Of a stretch of DNA of 64,000 bases, positions 25,493 to 33,462 are shown piece by piece (position 1 is the stretch's first letter; each line of letters begins with the position of its first letter). The notes under the pieces were generated by a model that searched no databases, was not told the DNA's origin, and worked only from the letters and a program-made list of their open reading frames with translations. This DNA is from CAVSRC01 sp963798195 (GTDB lineage: Bacteria; Pseudomonadota; Alphaproteobacteria; Rhizobiales; Kaistiaceae): contig CAWCSF010000010.1 in NCBI GenBank assembly GCA_963798195.1, positions 1,674,001-1,738,000 on the forward strand, read 5' to 3'. Both the position numbers and the translations under genes were made by a program.

Positions 25493-28171
25493 CTACGCCG
25501 CGACAACTTCCGGCTTCGGCTCGTAGTTGAGGATCGGGGCAAGCCAGCGTTCGGACTCCGCGAGCGTCCAGCCCTTTCGGGCGGCATAGTCGACGGCCTG
25601 GTCGCGCTCGATACGGCCGACGCCGAAATAGTGGCTCTGCGGGTGAGCGAAGTAGAGGCCGGAGACCGACGAGCCCGGCCACATGGCGTAGCTCTCGGTG
25701 AGCTTGATGCCGGTTTGCGCCTCGGCGTCGAGCAACGAGAACAGCGTCGCCTTCTCGGTGTGATCGGGCTGGGCCGGATAACCGGGCGCCGGGCGGATAC
25801 CGTCATAGGCCTCGCGGATAAGCTCTTCGGCCGAAAACTTCTCGTCCGGCGCATAGGCCCAGAACTCGCGGCGGACGCGCGCATGGAGCCGCTCCGCAAA
25901 TGCCTCGGCAAGGCGGTCGGCCAAGGCCTGCGACAGAATCTTGGAGTAGTCGTCATTGGCGCGTGCGAAGCGTTCGGCGACGACCTCCTCGCCGATGCCG
26001 GCGGTGACGGCGAAACCACCGACATAATCCGTGACGCCGGTATCCTTCGGGGCAACGAAGTCGGAAAGCGCGACGTGGGCGCGCTTGCTGTCGCCGGAGC
26101 GCGCGATCTGCTGGCGGAGCGTGAACAGGCGGGCGCGCTCGGTCGCGCGGCTGTCGTCGCCGTAGAGGACGATGTCGTCGCCCTCGGCATTCGCCGGCCA
26201 GAAGCCGATGACGCCGTTCGCGGTCAGCCAGTTCTCGCTGACCATCTGCTTCAGCATCGCCATGGCGTCGGCGTGCAGCGCGCGTGCGGCCGAACCGACC
26301 TTGGGATCGTTGAGAATATGCGGGTATGTGCCCTTCATCTCCCAGGTGGCGAAGAAGGGCGTCCAGTCGATGAACGGCACCAGCTCGGAGACGGGATAAT
26401 TGCGCAGCGCCCTGGTGCCGAGGAACGTCGGCTTGACCGGCGTGAACGCCGTCCAGTCGATGACAAAGCGGTCGGCGCGCGCCTGGGCGAGCGTGATCCG
26501 CTTCTTTTCCGCCTGCCCGCGGGCATGGGCTTCGGCGGCCTTTCGGTACTCGCTTCGGGTTTGCTCGATGAAAGCGGCCCTGCCCTCGCCGAGCAGGCTG
26601 GAAGCTACGCCGACAGCGCGGCTGGCGTCGAGCACATGCACAGACTGCCCGCGTTTGTAGTTCGGATTGATCTTTACGGCGGTGTGGACACGGCTGGTCG
26701 TGGCGCCGCCGATGAGGAGCGGCAGGTCGAAGCCCTCGCGCTCCATCTCGGCCGCGACGTAGCACATCTCATCCAGCGACGGCGTAATCAAGCCGGAGAG
26801 GCCGATGATATCGACCTTCTTCTCTTTCGCCGTCGCCAGAATTTTCGCTGCCGGCACCATGACGCCGAGATCGATCACTTCGTAGTTGTTGCAGGCGAGC
26901 ACGACGCCGACGATGTTCTTGCCGATATCGTGGACGTCGCCCTTGACCGTGGCGAGGAGGATGCGCGCCACCGGCTCGTCGGCGACGCCATGCTGGCGCT
27001 TGTCCTCTTCCATGAACGGCAACAGGTGGGCGACCGCCTGCTTCATCACGCGCGCCGACTTGACCACCTGCGGCAGGAACATCTTGCCGGAGCCGAACAG
27101 ATCGCCGACGACGTTCATGCCGGCCATCAGCGGCCCTTCGATTACCTCGAGCGGGCGTTTCGCCTGCTTGCGCGCCTCCTCGGTGTCCTCGACGATCCAC
27201 TGGGTAATGCCGTGGACGAGCGCGTGCTCGAGCCGCTTGGCGACCGGCTGATCGCGCCAGGCGAGGTCGGGCTCCTTCTTCTGCTGGCCGTCGGAGCGGT
27301 AACGCTCCGCCGCTTCCAGCAGACGCTCGGTCGAATCCGGCCGCCGATTGAGGACAACGTCCTCGCAGAGTTCGCGCAACTCCGGGTCGATCTCGTCATA
27401 GACCGGCAGCGCACCGGCATTGACGATGCCCATGTCCATGCCGGCCGCGATGGCGTGATAGAGGAAGACGGCGTGCATGGCGCCGCGCACGGTCTCGTTG
27501 CCGCGGAAGGAAAAGGAGAGGTTCGAGACGCCGCCGGAGACATGAGCGTGCGGCAGGTTCGCCTTGATCCAGCGTACCGCCTCGATGAAATCGACGCCGT
27601 AGTTGTTGTGTTCCTCGATGCCCGTGGCGACGGCGAAGATGTTTGGATCGAAGACGATGTCTTCCGGCGGGAAGCCGATTTCTTCGGTGAGGATCTTGTA
27701 GGCGCGTGCGCTGATCTCGGTCTTGCGCTTCAGCGTGTCGGCCTGGCCCTTCTCGTCGAAGGCCATGACGACGACGGCGGCGCCGTAACGGCGCACCTTC
27801 TCGGCGTGCTCGCGGAAGGCCGCCTCGCCTTCCTTCATCGAGATGGAATTGACGATCGCCTTGCCCTGAACGCACTTCAGCCCCGCTTCGATCACCGACC
27901 ACTTCGACGAGTCGACCATGATCGGCACGCGCGCAATGTCGGGCTCGGCGGCGATGAGGTTCAGGAACGTCCGCATCGCCTCTTCGGAATCGAGCAGGCC
28001 CTCGTCCATGTTGACGTCGAGTACCTGCGCGCCGTTGGCGACCTGGTCGCGCGCGACGTCGAGCGCCGCGGCGTAGTCGCCCGCGGTGATCAGCTTGCGG
28101 AACTTTGCTGACCCCGTGACGTTCGTACGCTCGCCGACATTGACGAAGCTCGTGGCCGCGGATCCGGTCAC
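25493..28171 (-). CDS. metH: Methionine synthase, cobalamin-dependent, folate/B12/reactivation part
   Basis: 892 residues equal to the C-terminal three modules of MetH. Pterin-binding domain at the start (FVNVGERTNVTGSAKFRKLI, DVNMDEGLLDSEEAM), B12-binding cap and Rossmann domains with the axial-ligand motif DVHDIGKNIVGVVLACNN, and the AdoMet activation domain (VTDYVGGFAVTAG, RPAPGYPAQPDHTEK). It transfers the methyl group of methyl-THF to cob(I)alamin. The homocysteine-binding module is a separate upstream gene, overlapped by four bases (GTGA), so the holoenzyme must assemble from two chains. Start is the GTG at 28171. Confidence 0.92.
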   Translation of the reverse strand: MTGSAATSFVNVGERTNVTGSAKFRKLITAGDYAAALDVARDQVANGAQVLDVNMDEGLLDSEEAMRTFLNLIAAEPDIARVPIMVDSSKWSVIEAGLKCVQGKAIVNSISMKEGEAAFREHAEKVRRYGAAVVVMAFDEKGQADTLKRKTEISARAYKILTEEIGFPPEDIVFDPNIFAVATGIEEHNNYGVDFIEAVRWIKANLPHAHVSGGVSNLSFSFRGNETVRGAMHAVFLYHAIAAGMDMGIVNAGALPVYDEIDPELRELCEDVVLNRRPDSTERLLEAAERYRSDGQQKKEPDLAWRDQPVAKRLEHALVHGITQWIVEDTEEARKQAKRPLEVIEGPLMAGMNVVGDLFGSGKMFLPQVVKSARVMKQAVAHLLPFMEEDKRQHGVADEPVARILLATVKGDVHDIGKNIVGVVLACNNYEVIDLGVMVPAAKILATAKEKKVDIIGLSGLITPSLDEMCYVAAEMEREGFDLPLLIGGATTSRVHTAVKINPNYKRGQSVHVLDASRAVGVASSLLGEGRAAFIEQTRSEYRKAAEAHARGQAEKKRITLAQARADRFVIDWTAFTPVKPTFLGTRALRNYPVSELVPFIDWTPFFATWEMKGTYPHILNDPKVGSAARALHADAMAMLKQMVSENWLTANGVIGFWPANAEGDDIVLYGDDSRATERARLFTLRQQIARSGDSKRAHVALSDFVAPKDTGVTDYVGGFAVTAGIGEEVVAERFARANDDYSKILSQALADRLAEAFAERLHARVRREFWAYAPDEKFSAEELIREAYDGIRPAPGYPAQPDHTEKATLFSLLDAEAQTGIKLTESYAMWPGSSVSGLYFAHPQSHYFGVGRIERDQAVDYAARKGWTLAESERWLAPILNYEPKPEVVAA

Positions 28172-29247
28172 GAGGCCAACTCGAACGGTTCGAGGCCGGA
28201 GAGGCGCATGGCCGTCGCCGGGTGCGGGACGACGCGCGGCGTCACGCCATCGACGGCGGCAGCAATGGCGCGGACGTGGTCGGGCGTCGTGCCGCAGCAG
28301 CCGCCGACAACGTTGACGAGGCCGGCGCGGGCAAATTCGCCGAGCATGGCGGCCATCGCCTCGGGACTCTCGTCGTACTCGCCGAACTCGTTGGGGAGAC
28401 CGGCGTTGGGATAGGCGCAGGTCAGCGTGTCGGCGGCACGCGCTATCTCGTCGATATGGGCGCGCATCTCCTTGGCGCCGAGGGCGCAGTTAAGGCCGAT
28501 GGTCAACGGATGCCCGTGGCGCACGGAGTACCAGAACGCCGTCGGTGTCTGGCCTGAAAGCGTGCGCCCGGACAGGTCGGTGATCGTGCCGGAGATCATC
28601 AGCGGCAACCGCCGGCCAATCTCGGCGAACAGTTGTTCGACGGCGACGATGCCCGCCTTGACGTTGAGCGTATCGAACACGGTCTCGAACAGGATCATGT
28701 CGGCGCCGCCCTCGGCGAGGCCGCGCGCCGCCTCACCGTACGCCTTGATCAGGTCGTCGAACGAGACGTTGCGGAAGCCCGGATTGTTGACGTCCGGCGA
28801 GATCGATGCGGAACGATTGGTCGGGCCTATGGCGCCAGCAACGAAACGTGGCCGCTCGGGCGTTTCGGCGGTGACGAGATCGGCCGCCTCGCGGGCGAGC
28901 CGTGCGCCCTCGCGGTTCAGCTCGAAGGCGAGGTCCTCCATTCCGTAGTCGGCCTGGGCGATGGAGGTCGAGGAGAATGTGTTGGTTTCGACGATGTCGG
29001 CACCGGCACGGAGGTAGTCGACATGAATCTGCCGGATGGCGTCCGGCTGGGTCAGGATCAGCAGATCGTTGTTGCCGCGCAGGTCGCGCGGCCAGTCCCT
29101 GAAGCGCTCACCGCGGAAATCGGCCTCGGTGAAGTGCCGCGATTGGATCATCGTACCCATCGCGCCATCGAGCACGAGGATGCGCTTCGCCGCTGCGTCG
29201 CGAAAACGGGATTCAGTCTTGGAACGGGGTGCGCTACGCGGTGACAT
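28168..29247 (-). CDS. Homocysteine-binding methyltransferase module of split MetH
   Basis: 359 residues, the Hcy/betaine-homocysteine methyltransferase barrel. ILVLDGAMGTMIQ opens the domain; zinc cysteines are in LNCALGAKEM and VVGGCCGTTPDHV. It provides the homocysteine site and methylates it with the methyl-cobalamin of the second chain. The C-terminus (LSGLEPFELAS) stops exactly at the linker where E. coli MetH continues into the folate domain. Ten bases downstream of the VOC gene. A natural split or a one-base frame change would look alike; see findings. Confidence 0.92.
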   Translation of the reverse strand: MSPRSAPRSKTESRFRDAAAKRILVLDGAMGTMIQSRHFTEADFRGERFRDWPRDLRGNNDLLILTQPDAIRQIHVDYLRAGADIVETNTFSSTSIAQADYGMEDLAFELNREGARLAREAADLVTAETPERPRFVAGAIGPTNRSASISPDVNNPGFRNVSFDDLIKAYGEAARGLAEGGADMILFETVFDTLNVKAGIVAVEQLFAEIGRRLPLMISGTITDLSGRTLSGQTPTAFWYSVRHGHPLTIGLNCALGAKEMRAHIDEIARAADTLTCAYPNAGLPNEFGEYDESPEAMAAMLGEFARAGLVNVVGGCCGTTPDHVRAIAAAVDGVTPRVVPHPATAMRLSGLEPFELAS

Positions 29248-29257
29248 CCGAACTCCG

Positions 29258-29632
29258 TTACGGGCCCTGTGCCTCGATGAACTCGAGCCGGTTGCCGAAC
29301 GGATCCGCAGAGAAAAACCGGCGTCTGCCAGGAATCTCTTCCGGATCGGCCGGCTTCACGTCTGCACCGGATTTGGCCAGACGCTCGGTCAAGGCGTCAT
29401 AATCATCGATCCGGAACGCTGGATGCGCCTTGCGTGCGGGCTGAAAGTCCTGCTCGACCCCCAGATGGACCTCATGCGTCCCGGCCTGGAGCCAGAGACC
29501 GCCGCGCGGCTTCAGCGCCTCCGGCTTCTCGATTTCGCGCAAACCGAGGATATCCACGTAGAACGCACGGCACCGGTCTTCCGATCCGGGCGGAATGGCC
29601 ACCTGCACATGATCGATAGCGACGAAGCTCAC
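29258..29632 (-). CDS. VOC (glyoxalase/bleomycin resistance) family protein
   Basis: 124 residues from a GTG that overlaps the metF TGA (GTGA). A single VOC beta-alpha-beta-beta-beta set: IDHVQVAIPPG, YVDILGLREIEKP, EVHLGVEQDF and FSADPFGNRLEFIE. Metal ligands would be His in DHVQVAI, His in EVHLG and Glu in RLEFIE. It is embedded between metF and metH in the methionine operon, so a role linked to one-carbon or methylated metabolites, or detoxification, is plausible, but no substrate can be read. Confidence 0.85.
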   Translation of the reverse strand: MSFVAIDHVQVAIPPGSEDRCRAFYVDILGLREIEKPEALKPRGGLWLQAGTHEVHLGVEQDFQPARKAHPAFRIDDYDALTERLAKSGADVKPADPEEIPGRRRFFSADPFGNRLEFIEAQGP

Positions 29633-30549
29633 GCCGCGGCCTCCGCCGGAGACGGCTTCGGCGGGCGGATGCCGAGCAAGTGGCAGATCGTGTAGACAAG
29701 GTCGGCGCGGTTCATGGTGTAGAAGTGAAAGTCGGTCACGCCGCGATCGACCAGATCCAGCACCTGCTCCGACGCGACCGCGGCAGCCACAAGCTGGCGC
29801 GTCGCCGGATCGTCCTCGAGCCCCTCGAAGCGTGCGGCGAGCCACGCCGGGACGCTGGCGCCTGCCTTGGCGGCGAATTTCGCCGTCTGGGTGAAGTTGA
29901 TGACCGGAACGATTCCCGGGACGACCGGAATGTTGATACGCGCCGCGGCGAGGCGTTCGCAGAACGCATCGAACATGTCGTTATCGAAGAAGAACTGGGT
30001 GATGGCACGATCGGCGCCGGCGTCGACCTTACGCTTGAGGTTGTCGAGCTCGGTCGTCCAGTCGCGGCTTTCCGGGTGGCGCTCGACATAGGCCGAGACG
30101 GACACCTCGATCGACGGATGGCGGCGCTTGATACCCGCAACGAGATCGCCGGCGTGGCCATAGCCGCCGGGCGTCGGGACGTAGGGCGTGCCAATACCGG
30201 TCTCCGGATCACCGCGCAGCGCGACGACGTGGCGGACGCCGGTTTCGACGTAACGGTCCACGACGGAGTCGATATCCGCACACGTGGCACCGACACAGGT
30301 CAGGTGCGCGGCCGGGCGAAGGTCGGTCTCGTTGAGAATGCGCGCCACGGTGGCGTGGGTGCGCTCGCGGGTGGAACCTCCCGCGCCGTAAGTGACGGAG
30401 ACGAAGTTTGGCTGAAGTGGCCCCAGCCGCTCGATGGAGCGCCACAGCGTCTCCTCCATCTGCTCGGTCTTCGGCGGAAAGAACTCGAAGGAAACGCGCG
30501 GACCGCCGGGAGGGCGCGAGTCGGGGGCGAGATTCTTGACCTGTGCCAT
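29629..30549 (-). CDS. metF: Methylenetetrahydrofolate reductase
   Basis: 306 residues, standard MTHFR TIM barrel: SFEFFPPKTEQMEETLW at the start, VSVTYGAGGSTRERT, HLTCVGATC, RGDP, and ITQFFFDNDMF. FAD-dependent reduction of 5,10-methylene-THF to 5-methyl-THF, the methyl donor for the MetH proteins downstream. Start MAQVKN at 30549 overlaps the stop of the ArsR gene by an ATGA. Second gene of the operon. Confidence 0.95.
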   Translation of the reverse strand: MAQVKNLAPDSRPPGGPRVSFEFFPPKTEQMEETLWRSIERLGPLQPNFVSVTYGAGGSTRERTHATVARILNETDLRPAAHLTCVGATCADIDSVVDRYVETGVRHVVALRGDPETGIGTPYVPTPGGYGHAGDLVAGIKRRHPSIEVSVSAYVERHPESRDWTTELDNLKRKVDAGADRAITQFFFDNDMFDAFCERLAAARINIPVVPGIVPVINFTQTAKFAAKAGASVPAWLAARFEGLEDDPATRQLVAAAVASEQVLDLVDRGVTDFHFYTMNRADLVYTICHLLGIRPPKPSPAEAAA

Positions 30550-31559
30550 CACGCCACCTGCCGTGCCGATGCCTTGTCGTCGGCGATGACAACGCGCCGA
30601 TCCCTGGCAAGCCAGAGAGTGACGGTGAGCTTGCCGGCAACGCCGCCACCAACCGAAAGGTCCTTGGCGTCCGTCAGGGAAAGGCCGGAGTCCTCCACCC
30701 ACTGGCGCATGGACTGGCGGGCGATGCCAAGACGGCGATGGGCGTGGTCCTCGCGGAGGAATTCGAGATCGTGCGGCGCGAAATCGGCGATGAGAAGACG
30801 CCCGCCGGGACGGAGCACGCGGGCAGCCTCCGCCACGGCCCGTTCAGGGTCGTCGAGATAGTGCAGCACCTGGTGGATGGTCACGACGTCGAAGGCATCA
30901 CGCGGAAACGGCAGGTTGTGGATGTCGCCAAGCCGCACCTGCGCGCCGGAAATGCCGGCGCGGTCGAGATTGGCGCGCGCAACGGAAAGCATCGCCGCCG
31001 ATGCGTCGATGCCGACAGCGCGGTTATAGAGCGGCGCGAAGAGCTCAAGCAGCCTGCCGGTGCCGGTCCCGAGATCGAGGAGGCTCTCGAAGGGGCGCTT
31101 GCCGATCGCGGCGACCATCGCCGCCTCGACCGCATCGTCGGCGACGTGAAGCGCGCGGATAGTGTCCCAGTCGGCCGCGTTGTCGGCAAAGTAACGCCGC
31201 GCCGCCTCGGCGTGCTCCTGCTTCACGGCCGCAAGGCGCTCGCGATCCCGGGAGAGGATCGGATCGCCGCTATCCACGAGCGCGAACAGATCGCCGGCAA
31301 AGCGGCGCGCGGGGCCCTGGTCGGTCAACCGATAGAACACCCAGGCGCCTTCCGGATGGCGATCGATCAGGCCGGCATCGGCGAGCAGCTTCAGGTGGCG
31401 CGAAATGCGCGGCTGCGACTGGCCAAGGATGGCGGTGAGGTCCTTCACCGTCAGTTCGGCCTGCCCGAGCAGCGCCAGAATGCGCAGACGGGTCGCCTCG
31501 CCCGCCGCCTTCAAGGCGGCAAGCACGGTATCGACGGCCAAGGGTGCGGCATCCACCAT
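30549..31559 (-). CDS. ArsR-type regulator fused to SAM-dependent methyltransferase
   Basis: 336 residues. Residues 10-90 are an ArsR winged helix (GEATRLRILALLGQAELTVKDLTAILGQSQPRISRHLKLL); 140-300 is a class I methyltransferase (LLDLGTGTGRLLEL, ADFAPHDLEF). No metal-binding Cys pair is visible in the wHTH. Methionine-cycle regulators of this build (SahR group of ArsR proteins) are known in Proteobacteria to sense S-adenosylhomocysteine and control metH/metF; that assignment is inferred here from genomic context. It leads metF, VOC, and both metH genes by overlapping codons. Confidence 0.88.
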   Translation of the reverse strand: MVDAAPLAVDTVLAALKAAGEATRLRILALLGQAELTVKDLTAILGQSQPRISRHLKLLADAGLIDRHPEGAWVFYRLTDQGPARRFAGDLFALVDSGDPILSRDRERLAAVKQEHAEAARRYFADNAADWDTIRALHVADDAVEAAMVAAIGKRPFESLLDLGTGTGRLLELFAPLYNRAVGIDASAAMLSVARANLDRAGISGAQVRLGDIHNLPFPRDAFDVVTIHQVLHYLDDPERAVAEAARVLRPGGRLLIADFAPHDLEFLREDHAHRRLGIARQSMRQWVEDSGLSLTDAKDLSVGGGVAGKLTVTLWLARDRRVVIADDKASARQVA

Positions 31560-31581
31560 GGTTCATCCCTTCGGGAAAGAC

Positions 31582-31597
31582 ATAAACATATCCTTAT
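31582..31597. promoter_or_regulatory. ATAA-N8-TTAT inverted repeat upstream of the met operon
   Basis: ATAAACATATCCTTAT lies 23 bp upstream of the ATG of the ArsR-methyltransferase gene. It is AT-rich in a GC-rich background and shows ATAA...TTAT symmetry with ATAT centre, as expected of a wHTH autoregulation site. It is the only such palindrome seen in the interval between the divergent genes on this side. Confidence 0.45.
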
Positions 31598-31682
31598 ACG
31601 TAGTGCGTCCCACGAGCAATGGGCAAAATCCGGGTGGGACGGTCGCGGGTGGCCGGGCGTCCTTGACAATCGGCCACATTCA

Positions 31683-31700
31683 TTGAACCACTGAGTTAAA
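31683..31700 (+). promoter_or_regulatory. TTGAAC-N6-GTTAAA operator-like repeat before arsR/SRPBCC
   Basis: An imperfect inverted repeat (five of six matches) immediately before the second ArsR gene, about 20 bp from its ATG, with a TTGACA element at 31663-31668 slightly upstream. ArsR regulators paired with AHSA1-type proteins typically use TTNAAC/GTTNAA-like sites near their own start. Inferred. Confidence 0.4.
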
Positions 31701-31722
31701 TGCGAAGCCGAAAGCCAACGAA

Positions 31723-32073
31723 ATGAACACCGCCGCCCTGCCCGCTGTCTTCGGCGCCCTCGCCGATCCCACGCGCCTCGCCATCGTGGAACGCCTGCTC
31801 GCCGAGGGCGAAACATCCGCCGGCGATATCGCCGAGCCGTTTGCGGTGTCGAAGCCGGCGATCTCCAAACACCTCAAGGTGCTGGAGGATGCGGGACTGA
31901 TCGAACGCCGCATCGACCGCCAATGGCGGATGGTGCGCGTCAAGCCGGAGGCGATCCGCGCGGTCGACACCTGGGTCGAGCGCTACCGCTCTTTCTGGGA
32001 CGCATCATTCGACCGTCTCGAAAAGCTGCTCAACGAGCCTGCCGAAGGAGAGAATGGCGATGGCCGATACTAA
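31723..32073 (+). CDS. ArsR family transcriptional regulator
   Basis: 116 residues, winged HTH: FGALADPTRLAIVERLLAEGETSAGDIAEPFAVSKPAISKHLKVLEDAGLIERR. No cysteine at all is present, so this is not a thiol-type metal sensor; it belongs to the ArsR group that accompanies SRPBCC/AHSA1 proteins. It overlaps the downstream SRPBCC gene by 20 bp, implying joint expression and autoregulation. Confidence 0.9.
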   Translation: MNTAALPAVFGALADPTRLAIVERLLAEGETSAGDIAEPFAVSKPAISKHLKVLEDAGLIERRIDRQWRMVRVKPEAIRAVDTWVERYRSFWDASFDRLEKLLNEPAEGENGDGRY

Positions 32074-32542
32074 CCCGGGCACGAGCGGCCGGTTGTCCGA
32101 CAGCGAGGTGCGCGAGCGCACGCTCGTCATCGAGCGCACATTCAAGGCGAGCCCGGAGCGCGTGTTCAAGGCCTGGACGGACCCCAGCGTGCTGATCAGG
32201 TGGTGGGGCACCGACGCATACCAGGCGCCCGCCCCGCAACTTGACGTCAGGGTCGGCGGAGCGTGGCGGAGCCCGATGGTCGGCCCGAACGGCGAGCAGC
32301 ACACGGTCTCCGGCGTCTATCGCGAGATAGCGCCGCCGAGAAAGCTGGCCTTTACCTGGGCCTGGGACCAGGAAGACGGCTCACGCGGGCATGAGACCGT
32401 CGTCGACGTCACTTTCGAGCCAGTGCCCGGCGGCACGAAGATCAGGCTTGTGCAGAGCGTGTTCCAGACGCCGAAGAGCCGCGACGGCCACGATTTCGGC
32501 TGGGCATCGAGCTTCGATCGGCTGGAACGGGCACTGGGCTAG
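32054..32542 (+). CDS. SRPBCC/AHSA1 domain protein
   Basis: 162 residues with the AHSA1 signature: ERTFKASPERVFKAWTDPSVLIRWWG and the repeated strands YREIAPPRKLAFTWAWD, then FGWASSFDRLERAL at the end. START-like fold with a ligand cavity; bacterial members coupled to ArsR regulators are thought to bind small hydrophobic ligands, function unresolved. Start ATG at 32054 has GGAGAG six bases before it. Overlaps the upstream ArsR gene. Confidence 0.85.
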   Translation: MAMADTNPGTSGRLSDSEVRERTLVIERTFKASPERVFKAWTDPSVLIRWWGTDAYQAPAPQLDVRVGGAWRSPMVGPNGEQHTVSGVYREIAPPRKLAFTWAWDQEDGSRGHETVVDVTFEPVPGGTKIRLVQSVFQTPKSRDGHDFGWASSFDRLERALG

Positions 32543-32630
32543 GCCACCTCTCCTTCGCCCCTGCGGCGCGATTGGCCCCGTCCGCAGGAAACCAAAGAGA
32601 CAAGCAGATGGTCCAAGAGTTATCGGCGGC

Positions 32631-33257
32631 ATGACCAGAGACGCGCGTCTTGCCGAAGCTCGGGCATTCTGGAACGCAGCCGCCGCCTCTTTCGACGAGG
32701 AAAGCGACCACGGCCTTCGCGATCCGATCGTGCGTCAACGATGGGCCATCCTGCTCAAAAGGCACCTACCGGTGCAAGCAGGCGCAGTACTCGACGTCGG
32801 CTGCGGAACCGGTTCGCTGTCCGTCCTGCTGGCTGAACTGGGACATGACGTGACTGGCGTGGATGTGTCGCCCGCCATGCTGGCCCGGGCACGCACCAAG
32901 GCGGTCGATGCTGGCCTGAACATCAGCTTTCATGCCCAGGACGCGGCCTCGCCCACGTTTCCGCCGGAGCAATTCTCGACAATTCTGTGCCGGCACGTTC
33001 TTTGGGCGCTGCCCGATCCGGCGGCGGTCTTGGGGAGGTGGTCCAACCTGCTGATAGCCGGAGGAACCCTGATCATTATCGAGGGCTTCTGGCACACAGG
33101 CGGCGGACTTCACTTGCGTCAGGTTCTCGAGGCACTACCACCCGTCATGACCCACGTGGTCACCGAAGACCTGAGCCTCGATCCCTCGCTGTGGGGCGGC
33201 CCCGTCAGCGACGAGCGGTTCCTCGTCGTGGCATCGACGCCCCAACAACCCGCGTGA
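32631..33257 (+). CDS. Class I SAM-dependent methyltransferase
   Basis: 208 residues. SAM motif I VLDVGCGTGSLSVLLAELG with VTGVDVSPAMLARA (motif II) and LIIIEGFWHTGG later. Substrate unknown; small SAM methyltransferases like this act on small molecules. The gene ends 32 bp before the aroG leader peptide begins, so the aroG promoter must lie inside its 3' end. Start at the ATG 32631; the frame upstream belongs to another gene. Confidence 0.85.
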   Translation: MTRDARLAEARAFWNAAAASFDEESDHGLRDPIVRQRWAILLKRHLPVQAGAVLDVGCGTGSLSVLLAELGHDVTGVDVSPAMLARARTKAVDAGLNISFHAQDAASPTFPPEQFSTILCRHVLWALPDPAAVLGRWSNLLIAGGTLIIIEGFWHTGGGLHLRQVLEALPPVMTHVVTEDLSLDPSLWGGPVSDERFLVVASTPQQPA

Positions 33258-33289
33258 CAAGGTCGCCGATCTCGCCTATATCGCCCTCC

Positions 33290-33364
33290 ATGATCCGCGC
33301 CGCCGCCACCTTCTATTGGTTTAGCTATCCGCAAAACTCGGCGGAGGCAGGGGCGCGCGTTTGA
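33290..33364 (+). CDS. Aromatic leader peptide of the DAHP synthase attenuator
   Basis: A 24-codon ORF: MIRAAATFYWFSYPQN..., stop TGA at 33362-33364. Five aromatic residues (F, Y, W, F, Y) fall within six codons near the middle, which is the classical sensor of ribosome-mediated attenuation. A rho-independent terminator follows 30 bp later and then the DAHP synthase gene. Low charged aromatic-tRNA would stall the ribosome at this run and prevent terminator formation. A GGCGG in the ORF (33341-33345) can pair with CCGCC of the terminator stem, giving a plausible antiterminator. No experimental evidence. Confidence 0.75.
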   Translation: MIRAAATFYWFSYPQNSAEAGARV

Positions 33365-33394
33365 TCTAGATCGACAAGCACAGAAGTCCCGAGA

Positions 33395-33422
33395 GCCGCC
33401 AGAACCGACTGGCGGCTTTTTT
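33395..33422 (+). terminator. Attenuator terminator upstream of aroG
   Basis: GCCGCCAG (33395-33402), six-base loop, CTGGCGGC (33409-33416), then TTTTTT. Perfect 8-bp GC-rich stem and a U-run: a textbook intrinsic terminator 40 bp before the aroG ATG and between it and the aromatic leader peptide. This placement makes transcriptional attenuation the likely use. Confidence 0.9.
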
Positions 33423-33462
33423 GTTTGGGTCGCCGGCGGAAAAGACCCCAAGGAGCACCGCC

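Noticed and set aside
25631..28111. 826-codon plus-strand ORF antisense to metH
   Set aside because: Mirrors the metH reading frame through high GC codon symmetry; composition is Arg/Asp/His-rich and without motifs or a ribosome-binding site.
30549..31559. Arsenic or metal sensing by the ArsR-methyltransferase
   Set aside because: No conserved metal-binding cysteine pair in the winged helix; methionine-cycle context preferred.
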